Part shown: positions 1-15,203 of the stretch, one piece after another | Numbering within the stretch: the first letter of the stretch is position 1 | Layout: each line of letters starts with the position of its first letter | DNA from: Solea solea | Lineage: Eukaryota > Chordata > Actinopteri > Pleuronectiformes > Soleidae | Reading direction: 5' to 3' | Assembly: GCF_958295425.1 (NCBI RefSeq) | Contig: NC_081144.1 | Location: 24,603,827-24,667,826, forward strand | DNA: 64,000 nucleotides | The notes under the pieces: model-generated | Databases searched by the model: none | What the model saw: the letters and a program-made list of their open reading frames with translations, nothing else | What the model was told of the DNA's origin: nothing | Program-made: the position numbers and the translations under genes

Positions 1-465
1 TTGACATATTAAATTTCATTTTTTAAATTTTTCCAGGGAAACATGATATTAAATAATTTAAATGACAGTTATAAATTAAATTGACGATGAAACAAATAAG
101 TTGTTTGGTTTGGTTTAAATTTAAATTTAAATAAAGTTCTGTAATCCAGGGGGTTTCCTCAGGGCAGTGATGAGAAGCTGCAGAAGAGGATGCTGGGAAG
201 TGTAGTTCGGCAGCTGTGACATCACCGAGGAGTATCCGCAGGTCAGACTTAACACTGAGTGGTTTTCTTCAGGAGGGACGCAGCGTCCACGCTTTTCAGA
301 CGGCTCTGTGATGACATCACACACCTCTGTGATGACATCACACACCTCTGCGATGACATCACACATTTGAACGTTTTCTTGATGGACGGGTCATTGTCCT
401 GTGTGAAGTTCACGTGTGTCCACGTTTATGTTTTTGGAAGGAGCAGAGACACTGTGTCTATGTAC

Positions 466-497
<32 letters not shown>

Positions 498-1402
498 ATT
501 ATTATCATAATATACTTTCCTGCATCAACTGTGTGTGTGTGTGTGTATACACGTATGTATGTATATATTGTGTATATACAGTAAATGCCTGTGCACGTTT
601 TGTGCCCATAAGTCAAACTATAGAACATTTTTTTGTTCATTAGCCTCAAATATTCTTTATATAATTGATCAGGTTGCTTCTTATGGTGCGTTCCATTTAC
701 GTAAATGAAATTAACGGTAAAAGTATCAGTGTGTGAGTGGCGGCCGTCTTGGAGGCTTGCGTTTGTGAGGTTGCTCCGACTTTCTGACAGCAACGTGAAC
801 ACACCATTAATTCTTATTTTATATACATATATATACGTATATAAATGTATATATTAATATTGTCAATGATTAGAATCTGAATGTATAAAATCTCCTCCAG
901 TTAAACTTTATATATAGTCTTCTTCTGACTCTTTGTGTTGTTGCAGTACCCTGCTCCACCACTGGTACAAATCGCCGCAGTACTGTGACTGGCCACAGGG
1001 AGGCTCCACTGACTGACACATGGGCGAGGTTCAGTCTGTCAGTAAATGTCAGCTGATCTGTGGTCGATGATGTCATCACAACAAACGACCAATCACAGTG
1101 AGAGACGTGGAACGACGTCGAATAAATTCACAATGTCAAAACTGTGGCTGGAGGTGTCTCCATGGCGACAGCAGCTGAGAATCATGGGTGTGGAGAGAGT
1201 GAGGCTCAGCCCAGCTCACCTGACACAGGTTAAGCAACGTGAGAGAGAGAAAGAGAGGCCATGTTGTGTCGACAGTGGGCGGAGTCATGCAAATGTAATA
1301 TACATAGGTTCTGTGTGTGTGTGTGTGTGTGTTGCCATTATGGACTGATCTCTATCATCAGGCCCTGTCTTCTTCATCGTCATTCTTTCTCATCCAATAG
1401 AA
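1..1402. other. fgd1 downstream flank / probable 3'UTR
   Basis: This stretch lies past the fgd1 stop codon. It is AT-rich, with TA and GT microsatellites at about 476-560 and 1310-1330. I see no convincing coding exon on either strand and no clear minus-strand polyadenylation signal, so the 3'UTR end is not placed. Confidence 0.5.
303..366. repeat. Short tandem repeat, about 22 bp x 3
   Basis: Three adjacent copies of a unit reading ctctgtgatgacatcacaca. The unit contains the palindrome tgatgtcatca-like core, which resembles a CRE half-site pair; with only three copies in a 3' flank I infer no function. Confidence 0.7.
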
Positions 1403-7032
<5,630 letters not shown>

Positions 7033-9050
7033 CTGGGGGGTGGGGATAAATCACAATGATGAAAGTGCACGCCCACATAGTGACAACGTAAGTGTTTTAG
7101 ACGTTTGTCAGGACAACATAGGACAGTTCACTGTCAGTGAGCAGAGACACGAGGACAGAGGCTCCAGTGTGTAACTTTTGTTGCCAGAACACTTCAAGCA
7201 TCACTGCATTAGTCCAACCGTGTCACCGGGCGACACCAGATCCAAACACTTCTATACCATAAAACACAGAGAGTCTAACCCAACACTGAGGGAACTCACC
7301 TGAGTCTGGGTTGAATCTTGTTTACATTTAAAAGTTACATACTACAGCTTTAAGACTTGTGTAACAAAATCTACGTCAGTTTAAGTCCACAATGTCACAT
7401 GTTCACGTCTTTATCTCACTGTTAAACCGCTCACACTCCACACCAAAGTCCAGAGAGAAAATCAGAGATTTTAGCTTGCAGCGACACAGGAGCTGCTGTG
7501 TCACTGGTGCTAGCTGCTCATGTTAGCATCCATGCCCAACAACTTATACTATCATTTAGTATTATTTTGAATGCCATATTTGAGCAAATTAATCACCTAC
7601 TTCACTCTCAGTGAAAACAAAATGGAAAACCGGTTTCAGCCACTGAGTTAAACACTAGTAAAATCTACGTCACTCTAATCAGTTATTTTTACATCACGGG
7701 GACACGGGATGAGTTGTTGAGCCACTGCTGCCTCCATCACTAAGTTCTAATGTCTTATTTGAATGAATTCGGCTTTTGACATATTTCATTTAGACTTAAT
7801 TGAGTGACACCAAGTGACCACACAAGGCAGCAGTAGACCAGCAGCTCCCGTGTCCCTGCCAGCTAAAATCACTGATTTTCTCTTTGAGGTTTGGTGTGGG
7901 AGAGTGAGTCGTTTACAAACTTCCTTCGTTTCCTGTTGGAAAAGTCTGTCTCACAGTGACATAAAGATATCATAAATTTTATTACGCAAGTCTTTTGTTC
8001 AATGGATAAAATCAGTTTCTGCTGGAGTCTCTGCTGCAGACACGTTATCAGCGTCAGCCTGGTTCTCACACACACACACAGCTGCAGCAGCAGAGGATGA
8101 ATCAGGTTCTAAAGATGATGAAGAGTCCAGGTTCTACTGGAGACCAGGACAGTGAGTGTATGTGTGTGTGTGTAGGGGGCGTGTCCGACGCTGCAGACAG
8201 AGGATTTCTGACACGAGCCTCCGTGTCTCACGCACACACATGCACACGCACACACGATGATCGAGTGTGTATCGATCAGACGGATCAATAACGACCAGCC
8301 AGATGTTAAGCACAGATGTGTCACGTGACCTCAGCGGCAGACGCAGTCTCATGCACTTGTATTACCCTACATTCACTGCGGCGAGATGTCGGTCAGTGTG
8401 TGCGCGTGCATGACAGACCGTATGAGAGCGCGCGTTTGTCATGTCATTCCCAACCCCCGTCCCTGTCAGTGTGTGTGCAGACGTGTGTGTCTGTGTGTAT
8501 CTGTGTGCAGACGTGTGTCTCACCTCTGTATGCATGTGTGTGCATATGTGTGTCTCACCTCTGTATGTGTGTGTGTGTGTGTATGTATGCATATGTGTGT
8601 CTCACCTCTGTATGTGTGTGTGCATCTGTGTGTCTCACCTCTGTATGTATGTGTGCGTCTCACCTCTCTCTCTCTGTGTGTGTGTGTGTGTGTGTGTGTC
8701 TCACCTCTGCTTCTGTCCATGTACATCGCGCAGCAAAACACAAATCCGGTCATTAAAGACAAATGTTGGTGAGAGAGAGAGCGGCTCTCTCTCCCGGTGC
8801 ACCGCTGGAAACACACACACACACACACACCGACACCGACACCGCGACACACACCGCGGCACACGGACCGGACCGGACCCACCGTCTCTCTCTCTTACAC
8901 ACACACACACACGCACACACACACAGTCACCGCAGAGCCGCAGATGCCGCTTCACCGCAGATAAGTAGGTTAGATCCGCTCGGTTTGGTTCAGTGGGCTG
9001 CCCGGTGTGTGAGCGGCGGGCGGGGGCAGAGCGAGGGGGAGAGGGGGAGA

Positions 9051-9095
<45 letters not shown>

Positions 9096-9239
9096 TCTAT
9101 CAGCGCTTTAACTCTCTCTCTCTCTCTCTCCTCCATGTTGGTTTCCATGACAACGGTTTTGAGAGAGAGAGAGAGCAGTGGAGAGAGTAAATGTGTGAAT
9201 GTAGTCACAAGGTTATATATTAAATGATATACTTTACAG
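7033..9239. other. fgd1 5' intron or upstream region, microsatellite-rich, possible promoter
   Basis: No recognisable fgd1 first exon was found here. It holds MITE copy 2 (7352-7994), long GT tracts (8150-8700), CA tracts (8810-8930) and a GA tract (about 9048-9091). A short GC-rich stretch around 8780-9030 with repeated ccgacacc and accggaccgg is the best promoter candidate on composition alone. The many ORFs here are translations of the dinucleotide repeats. Confidence 0.4.
7352..7994. mobile_element. Palindromic MITE-like element, copy 2 (longest)
   Basis: The left end reads aagacttgtgtaacaaaatc and the right end carries its imperfect inverse (attacgcaagtctt). Inside these lie the cccacaccaaagtcc and ggtttggtgtgggaga arms that define the family. 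At about 640 bp this is the most complete copy, and it has a central unique segment with no ORF. Confidence 0.75.
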
Positions 9240-10110
9240 ATCTGGTCTGGTCTGGTCCTGCTGGTCTGGTTTCTGTGGTCATATCTGGTCTGGTTTCTGT
9301 GGTCTGATATGGTCTCTCTGGTTGGGTCTAGTTTGGACTTGTCTCTAGCCTGGTCTTGCAGATCTGGTCTATTTGTTCTGATCTACTCTTGTTGGTCTGA
9401 TTTCTGAGGTCCAATGTGGTCTCTGGTTGGTTTTGCTGGTCAGATCTGGTTTATTTGTTGTGATCTTGTTAGCCTCATCTCTATGATCTAGTCTAGTTGT
9501 TTTGGTTTCTTTGATTCTTTGATCTGGTCTGGTTTCTTTGATCTGGTCTTGGTCGGTTTCTTTGGTCTGGTGTCTTTGGTCTGGTTTCTCTGGTCTGGTA
9601 TTGTTGGTCTGGTTTCATTGTTTCTTAGATCTGGTCTGGTTTATTTGATCTGGTCTTGCTTCTGGTTTCTTTAATAATTTAATCTGGTCTTGGTCTAGTT
9701 TCTTTGATTATTTAATCTGGTCTTGGTCTAGTTTCTTTGATTATTTAATCTGGTCTTGGTCTAGTTTCTTTGATTATTTGATCTGGTCTTGGTCTAGTTT
9801 CTTTGATTATATGATCTGGCCTTGGTCTGGTTTATGTTATCTGGTCTTGCTTCTGGTTTATTTGATTCTTTGATCTGGTCTTTGGTTTCTTTGATCCCTT
9901 GATCTGGTCTTGGTCTGGTTTCTTTGATCTGGTCTTCTGGTTTCTTTGATTATTTGATCTGGTCTTGGTCTGGTTTCTTTGTTCTGGTCTTGTTTATCTG
10001 GTTTCTGTAGTCTGATATGGTCTCTCTGGTTGGTTTTGCTGGTCAGATCTGGTCTGGTCTTGCAGATCTGGTGTAATTGGCCTGATCTGGTTTCTGGTCT
10101 TGCTCTTGTC
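9240..10110. repeat. TCTGGTCT minisatellite, about 870 bp
   Basis: Long degenerate array of tctggtctggtttctttgat units. Several 42-43 bp higher-order copies are nearly identical around 9665-9800 (ggtctagtttctttgattat). It ends a few bases before a decayed inverted copy of a bmb exon. Confidence 0.9.
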
Positions 10111-10120
10111 TCTCTCTCAG

Positions 10121-10183
10121 GAGCGGCTCAGCATGTATGTTAGCGTGTTGCGGCGTGTCTTGGTTACAGAGACCCGCTGCAGC
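10121..10183 (+). pseudogene. Inverted, decayed copy of a bmb exon
   Basis: The plus strand matches the bmb exon read on the minus strand from 12339. The first 35 nt differ at about two positions, and the next roughly 28 nt resume after a 40-nt deletion with about one mismatch. The deletion ends fall in a ggcg/ggcg microhomology and shift the frame. An acceptor-like tctctctctcag precedes it, as in a real exon. I see no other bmb exon nearby. It is most simply a relic of a local inverted duplication. Confidence 0.75.
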
Positions 10184-10482
10184 AGACGCTCTTGTTACTT
10201 GTTACTGTTTTTAGTTTTTTTATTTCATTTCAAAAGATGAAATAAAAAAACATCCATGCTAACAGTGTTAGCGTTGGGTAACAAATTAATTAATTTTCAC
10301 GTCATTATCAAAAAAAATGAAGCTGAAGAAGAAATTAGCATGTGGTTTTTGACTCTGTTTAGATCCAGGTTTAGATCCAGGTCTAAACCTGGATCTAAAC
10401 TTGTGTCTTAACCCGGGTCTAAATTTGGGTCTGAACTTGAGTCTAAACTGGTTTGTGTGTGTGAGACTCACCTGTCCTGCAG

Positions 10483-10536
10483 GAGGCGCTCAGGTGCTTC
10501 GAGAACCTGGCGGTGCTAAAGCGAGAGGAGAAGGAC
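10483..10536 (+). other. Candidate orphan exon, 18 codons
   Basis: A tcacctgtcctgcag acceptor is followed by 54 nt open in phase 0 (EALRCFENLAVLKREEKD) and a strong donor gtaagt. I do not recognise the peptide and find no partner exon nearby. The first bases (cctgcaggaggcgct) also match the end region of the bmb exon at 12165-12339, so it may be a further relic of the inverted copy at 10121. It could equally be chance. Confidence 0.25.
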
Positions 10537-11462
10537 GTAAGTTCAGCTGCATGTGGACATCTGGACCGAGGTCAGAGGTCAGTGTTTGTTTTTTTCCGGT
10601 GAAGCTCTTATTCTGAAAGTCCAGGACTTCCTGTCGACATCAGCTGCAGCCATGTGGAGCTCGATCACCCTCCCTCTCTCTCTCCCACATCTTCTCCTCT
10701 CTCTGTCCTTTACCCGTTCAAACTTCACTCGTCTTCTGTCCATGTCTGTCCGTCCGTCTGTCTTCACTCTGATCCCGGGACAGACACAGAAGTGCTGACT
10801 CAGCTTCACCTCCCAAGTCGTCCTCCTCCTGCTAATGCTGCACCAGGGGGACAATGTTTGAGGACCCGTCCTCTGTCATCCCCCCATCCTGTCCACAAAG
10901 ACACAGAGAGAGGCAGAGAAACGGTTGTCTCCGTCTCAGCAGTCCTAGTCTTTTGTGTGAATCTGAGCTCAGTCTGAGACCTTGACTCCTCCTCCAGAGT
11001 CCAGACATCTGATCCCAGTCCAGCGTCCCTCCTCCCCCTCGTCCTCCTCTCACTTCTCATTCCGCATTTTTTCTGTTTTTTTGGGGATAAATGTTGAAGC
11101 AAAAATAAAAGCTTAGAAAGTTTTCAGTGATTTTAATTTGTCCTCATGTGAGACTCGTCCTTCTGTCAAACTTATGTTTGTCCTCACATGAAACTTTGGA
11201 TTCATCCTTACACTGGACTCCTCACAGTGGACATTAGACCCAACAGTAGACTAATCCCAGAGTTTTGTCCCGACATTGGACAAGTCCCATCTTTATACCT
11301 GTCCCAGCGTTAAACTTGTCCCCTTGAAGTTGGATTCGTCCCAATGTTGGACTCATCCTGACATTAAAATTCCCGTCCTGACGATAAAGTTCATGTCCTG
11401 ACGTTGGACTTGTCCTCGCAAACATAACGTCACATGATGTTGTTTCTGTTTAAAACACAAAC
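10537..11462. other. Intergenic region downstream of bmb
   Basis: No supported gene. From 11130 to 11410 there is a loose repetition of gtcctgacattggactcgtc-like words. The plus- and minus-strand ORFs here overlap and resemble no family I know. Confidence 0.5.
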
Positions 11463-11468
11463 TTTATT
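11463..11468 (-). other. Polyadenylation signal for bmb
   Basis: AATAAA on the minus strand, 56 nt beyond the bmb stop codon (11524-11526). It sits where a short 3'UTR would end. Confidence 0.7.
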
Positions 11469-11523
11469 GACATTAAAAACACTGCGTGAAACACTGTGAC
11501 TCCGCCTCCAGGGCGGGGCTGCG

Positions 11524-12594
11524 TCAGTGCGTCTCCGAGCGTCGACTCCTCAGACTGTAACGAGGCTGTGGTCAGGAAACACAGCAGAGGTCAGAGGTCA
11601 CACATACACACCTAATGACATCACAATGTGTGGACCAATCACACGATGAGGACCAATGATGTCATCTACCCGTTTGTCCTCTACCAGGACGCTGTACACC
11701 AGAGGAGAGGGGCGGGGCCTGCGGTCGTGCCGGCCTGGACTCACTGAGGCATCATGGGCTGTGAGTGGCAACAGGGCGGAGTCAGACATCTGTAAACCTG
11801 CAGTACACACGCACACACACACACACACACGCCATGTGACACGTATGTGGTCATGTGACATCAGTGACATCATCACATGAACTGACCAGACTGAGACAGG
11901 TGAGACAGGTGTGTGCTGTCTGTGATCAGTGACGTCACTGACTCCTCCTCCTGTTTCCTCCTCAGCTCCTCCTCTCTTCGTCTCCGTCGCTCTGACCCCT
12001 GGTGGACGCGTCGCGTCGCAGCGAGGACAGAAGTGTGGCCATCCTCAGTGCCCTTCACTGTCCTCCAAGTGTCAGTGAGACGCTCTGCAGAAGGACAAAA
12101 GGACAGACAGACAGTCTCAGCTGCAGTCCCCCTCTGCTCCAGCAGAGGCAGTGGTGTGACTGACCTGCTCTCTGCAGCGCCTCCTGCAGGCCGTGCTGTG
12201 TCTGCGTGAGCTGCTGCTGCAGCATCTGCAGACTGTGCTGCAGCGGGTCTCTGTAACGAAGACACGCCAAGACCAGGACACACACGCCCACACACGCCAT
12301 GATGCGCCGCAACACGCTAACGTACACGCTGAGCCGCTCCTGGGAGGGAGGGAGGGAGGGGGGGAGAGAGAGATCAGGAGCCACAGAGCACAGAGAGAGA
12401 AAGAGAGAGATGTCATCATGATGTCACTCACCATGTCACGATGCTCAGGTTGATCAGATGTGATGAACTGATGAATCTTTAACTCCAGGTAAAAATTTAA
12501 ACACACCAGAGACAAGAGGAGCAACCTACACACACACACAGAGAGAGAGAGCGAGGGAGAGAGAGAGACACACACACAGAGAACACACACAGAG

Positions 12595-12650
<56 letters not shown>

Positions 12651-14913
12651 GAGAGACAAATAATGAACAGATAATGATTGACAGCTCCACACATGAACTG
12701 GTTTGAGGGCGGTTGCCTATATCTGGGTGATGGGGGTGGGGCTACATGCCACTGGTGACAATGGGGCGTGGTTACCTGGCTCTGAGTGGTAAGGGGGCGC
12801 GGTTACCTGGCTCTGAAGTGTAGGGGGTGGAGTTACCTGGATCTGGAGAGTAGGGGGTGTGGTTACCTGGCTCTGGATGAGCGCTGTGTGGCAGTGAGCA
12901 GGAAGGCGGCGCAGAGAGCAGCAGCGTTGTAGCAGCAGGAGCTAACACTGTGAGACTCCATCAACAGGAAACTGTGCAGGAAAGAAACTCTGTTAAAGAG
13001 CTCAGACAGCGCCACCTGCTGCTCTCTGGAGGAAGAGCTGAGCTCAGAGAAGACTGTACGCAGACCTGAGAGAGAGAGAGACAGTCAGTGGTTAGTTTAC
13101 CCTCAGTAGAGTCTCTCAGGTCGTTGGCAAAGTAGTTTACCCTCAGTAGAGTCTCTCAGGTCGTTGGTATGGTAGTTTACCCTCAGTAGAGTCATAGTAG
13201 TTTACCCTCAGTATAGACTCTCAGGTCGTTGGTATGGTAGTTTACCCTCAGTATAGACTCTCAGGTCGTTGGTATGGTAGTTTACCCTCAGTATAGACTC
13301 TCAGGTCGTTGGTATGGTAGTTTACCCTCAGTATAGACTCTCAGGTCGTTGGTATGGTAGTTTACCCTCAGTAGAGTCTCTCAGGTCGTTGGTATGGTAG
13401 TTTACCCTCAGTAGTCTCTCAGGTCGTTGGTATGGTAGTTTACCCTCAGTAGAGTCTCTCAGGTCGTTGGTATGGTAGTTTACCCTCAGTAGAGTCATAG
13501 CAGTTTACCCTCAGTATAGACTCTCAGGTCGTTGGTATGGTAGTTTACCCTCAGTATAGACTCTCAGGTCGTTGGTATGGTAGTTTACCCTCAGTAGTCT
13601 CTCAGGTCGTTGGTATGGTAGTTTACCCTCAGTAGAGTCTCTCAGGTCGTTGGTATGGTAGTTTACCCTCAGTAGAGTCTCTCAGGTCGTTGGTATGGTA
13701 GTTTACCCTCAATAGAGTCTCTCAGGTCGTTGGTATGGTAGTTTACCCTCAGTAGAGTCATAGTAGTTTACCCTCAGTATAGACTCTCAGGTCGTTGGTA
13801 TGGTAGTTTACCCTCAGTAGAGTCTCTCAGGTCGTTGGTATGGTAGTTTACCCTCAGTAGTCTCTCAGGTCGTTGGTATGGTAGTTTACCCTCAGTAGAG
13901 TCTCTCAGGTCGTTGGTATGGTAGTTTACCCTCAGTAGAGTCTCTCAGGTCGTTGGTATGGTAGTTTACCCTCAGTAGAGTCTCTCAGGTCGTTGGTATG
14001 GTAGTTTACCCTCAGTAGTCTCTCAGGTCGTTGGTATGGTAGTTTACCCTCAGTAGAGTCTCTCAGGTCGTTGGTATGGTAGTTTACCCTCAGTAGAGTC
14101 TCTCAGGTCGTTGGTATGGTAGTTTACCCTCAGTAGAGTCTCTCAGGTCGTTGGTATGGTAGTTTACCCTCAGTAGAGTCTCTCAGGTCGTTGGTATGGT
14201 AGTTTACCCTCAGTAGAGTCTCTCAGGTCGTTGGTATGGTAGTTTACCCTCAGTAGAGTCTCTCAGGTTGTTGGTATGGTAGTTTACCCTCAGTAGAGTC
14301 TCTCAGGTCGTTGGTATGGTAGTTTACCCTCAGTAGAGTCATAATAGTTTACCCTCAGTAGAGTCTCTCAGTGTGAGTCTCAGCTCCTCTCCATTGGTCA
14401 GGATCTCCTGTTGTGCCTGTAAGGCAGCACTCTGGGCCTCAATAAGCTCTTCAGCCATCTGCCTGGTGGACTGAAGCTGCTCAGCAACACCTGCTGAACT
14501 TTCTGTCAACCTGTTGACATAAACACACCACACACCTGTGACAGGTGTAGTTAACCTGTGACAGGTGTAGTTAACAGGTGTAGTTTACCTGTACATGGTG
14601 GTCTCAGCGCGGTTCTGCCAGGTCTCAGACTGCAGGAAGTGACAGATGGCGTGTGTGTGGGTGAAGAACTCTGTGTAAGTGTTGAAGGCCACAGCATCCA
14701 TCACCCTTGTACACCTGCTGACATCTGACCCTTCAGGGCATGATGGGAAATCCCTGCCAGAGCTGACAGAGAGGTCTGACAGGTCACCGGAGAGTTTAAA
14801 GACTCAGCTTTATTTTCACTCCACATTTTCCTTTAACAACCTGTTTCAGTGACATCATTATTTTTAACCTGCTTCACAGTCTTTGCTGGTTACCATGGTG
14901 ATGCTACATCGCA

Positions 14914-14949
<36 letters not shown>

Positions 14950-15203
14950 CTGCTCAGGTGACAGTACGTGAACCCCAGCGCTATCCTTCCCTGACTCTCT
15001 GACGTCATGTCCTTGCAGCGCGTGTCCAAGTGTTCCAGGGCTTGTGCCCAACATTCTCCGTATCTGCTGTGGGCAGTGAGGCTCTGCACGCGCTGCAGCT
15101 GCATCCTGCCGCGCTCTGAGTCCGGTTCGGAACCGAAGCCGGTTCCGATACTGGCGGTGCGTCCGAGCAGCAGCAGCAGCAGAGCGGCCGCACGAACTGC
15201 CAT
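11524..15203 (-). CDS. bmb: Brambleberry-like nuclear fusion protein (Kar5/GEX1 family)
   Basis: Nine coding exons on the minus strand: 15203-14950, 14753-14589, 14510-14353, 13065-12867, 12525-12432, 12339-12165, 12084-11887, 11797-11670 and 11565-11524. They sum to 1,413 nt (470 residues plus stop), with all phases consistent. The start at 15201-15203 opens a signal peptide (AVRAAALLLLLLGRTAS). A cysteine-bearing lumenal domain follows (CWAQALEHLDTRC, ALGFTYCHLS, CPEGSDVSRC), then a coiled region (TRQMAEELIEAQSAAL), hydrophobic segments near residues 237-280 and a membrane span near 301-318 (IMACVGVCVLVLACL). The C-terminal tail is basic. Family knowledge: in zebrafish brambleberry is a maternal factor needed for fusion of karyomeres after cleavage mitoses; yeast Kar5 and plant GEX1 act in nuclear fusion. 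Two of its introns carry arrays that copy its own donor sites. Confidence 0.85.
12598..12648. repeat. CA microsatellite beside a bmb acceptor
   Basis: An uninterrupted CA run of about 50 bp. On the transcribed minus strand it is a TG tract upstream of the acceptor at 12526. Confidence 0.85.
12740..12868 (-). repeat. 30-bp array copying a bmb 5' splice site
   Basis: Units about 30 bp apart each contain ttacctgg: at 12772, 12803, 12833 and, at the real exon border, 12863. On the minus strand each reads CCAGGTAAC, the exon end plus GT donor. Three donor copies therefore lie just downstream of the genuine one (12866/12867). Confidence 0.85.
13090..14365 (-). repeat. 40-bp minisatellite of about 30 units copying a bmb 5' splice site
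   Basis: Exact 40-bp periodicity, for example agtttaccct at 14041, 14081 and 14121, with a few shortened or variant units. On the minus strand every unit contains GACTCTACTGAGGGTAAAC. That is the last bases of the bmb exon 14510-14353 plus its intron start. The array begins at the exon border and runs almost to the next exon (13065). It is not a CRISPR array: there are no variable spacers. Confidence 0.95.
14535..14590 (-). repeat. 20-bp duplication at a bmb donor
   Basis: acctgtgacaggtgtagtta occurs about 2.5 times directly downstream (in transcript sense) of the donor at 14588/14589. Each unit retains an acctgt or aggtg word resembling the exon border. Confidence 0.6.

Noticed and set aside
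8316..8968. Several long overlapping ORFs rich in Cys, Val, His and Thr
   Set aside because: They are translations of GT/CA microsatellites in different frames, with no splice support or family resemblance.
13090..14365. Regular 40-bp repeats reminiscent of a CRISPR array
   Set aside because: Units are contiguous with no unique spacers, the context is a vertebrate intron, and the unit derives from a bmb exon border.
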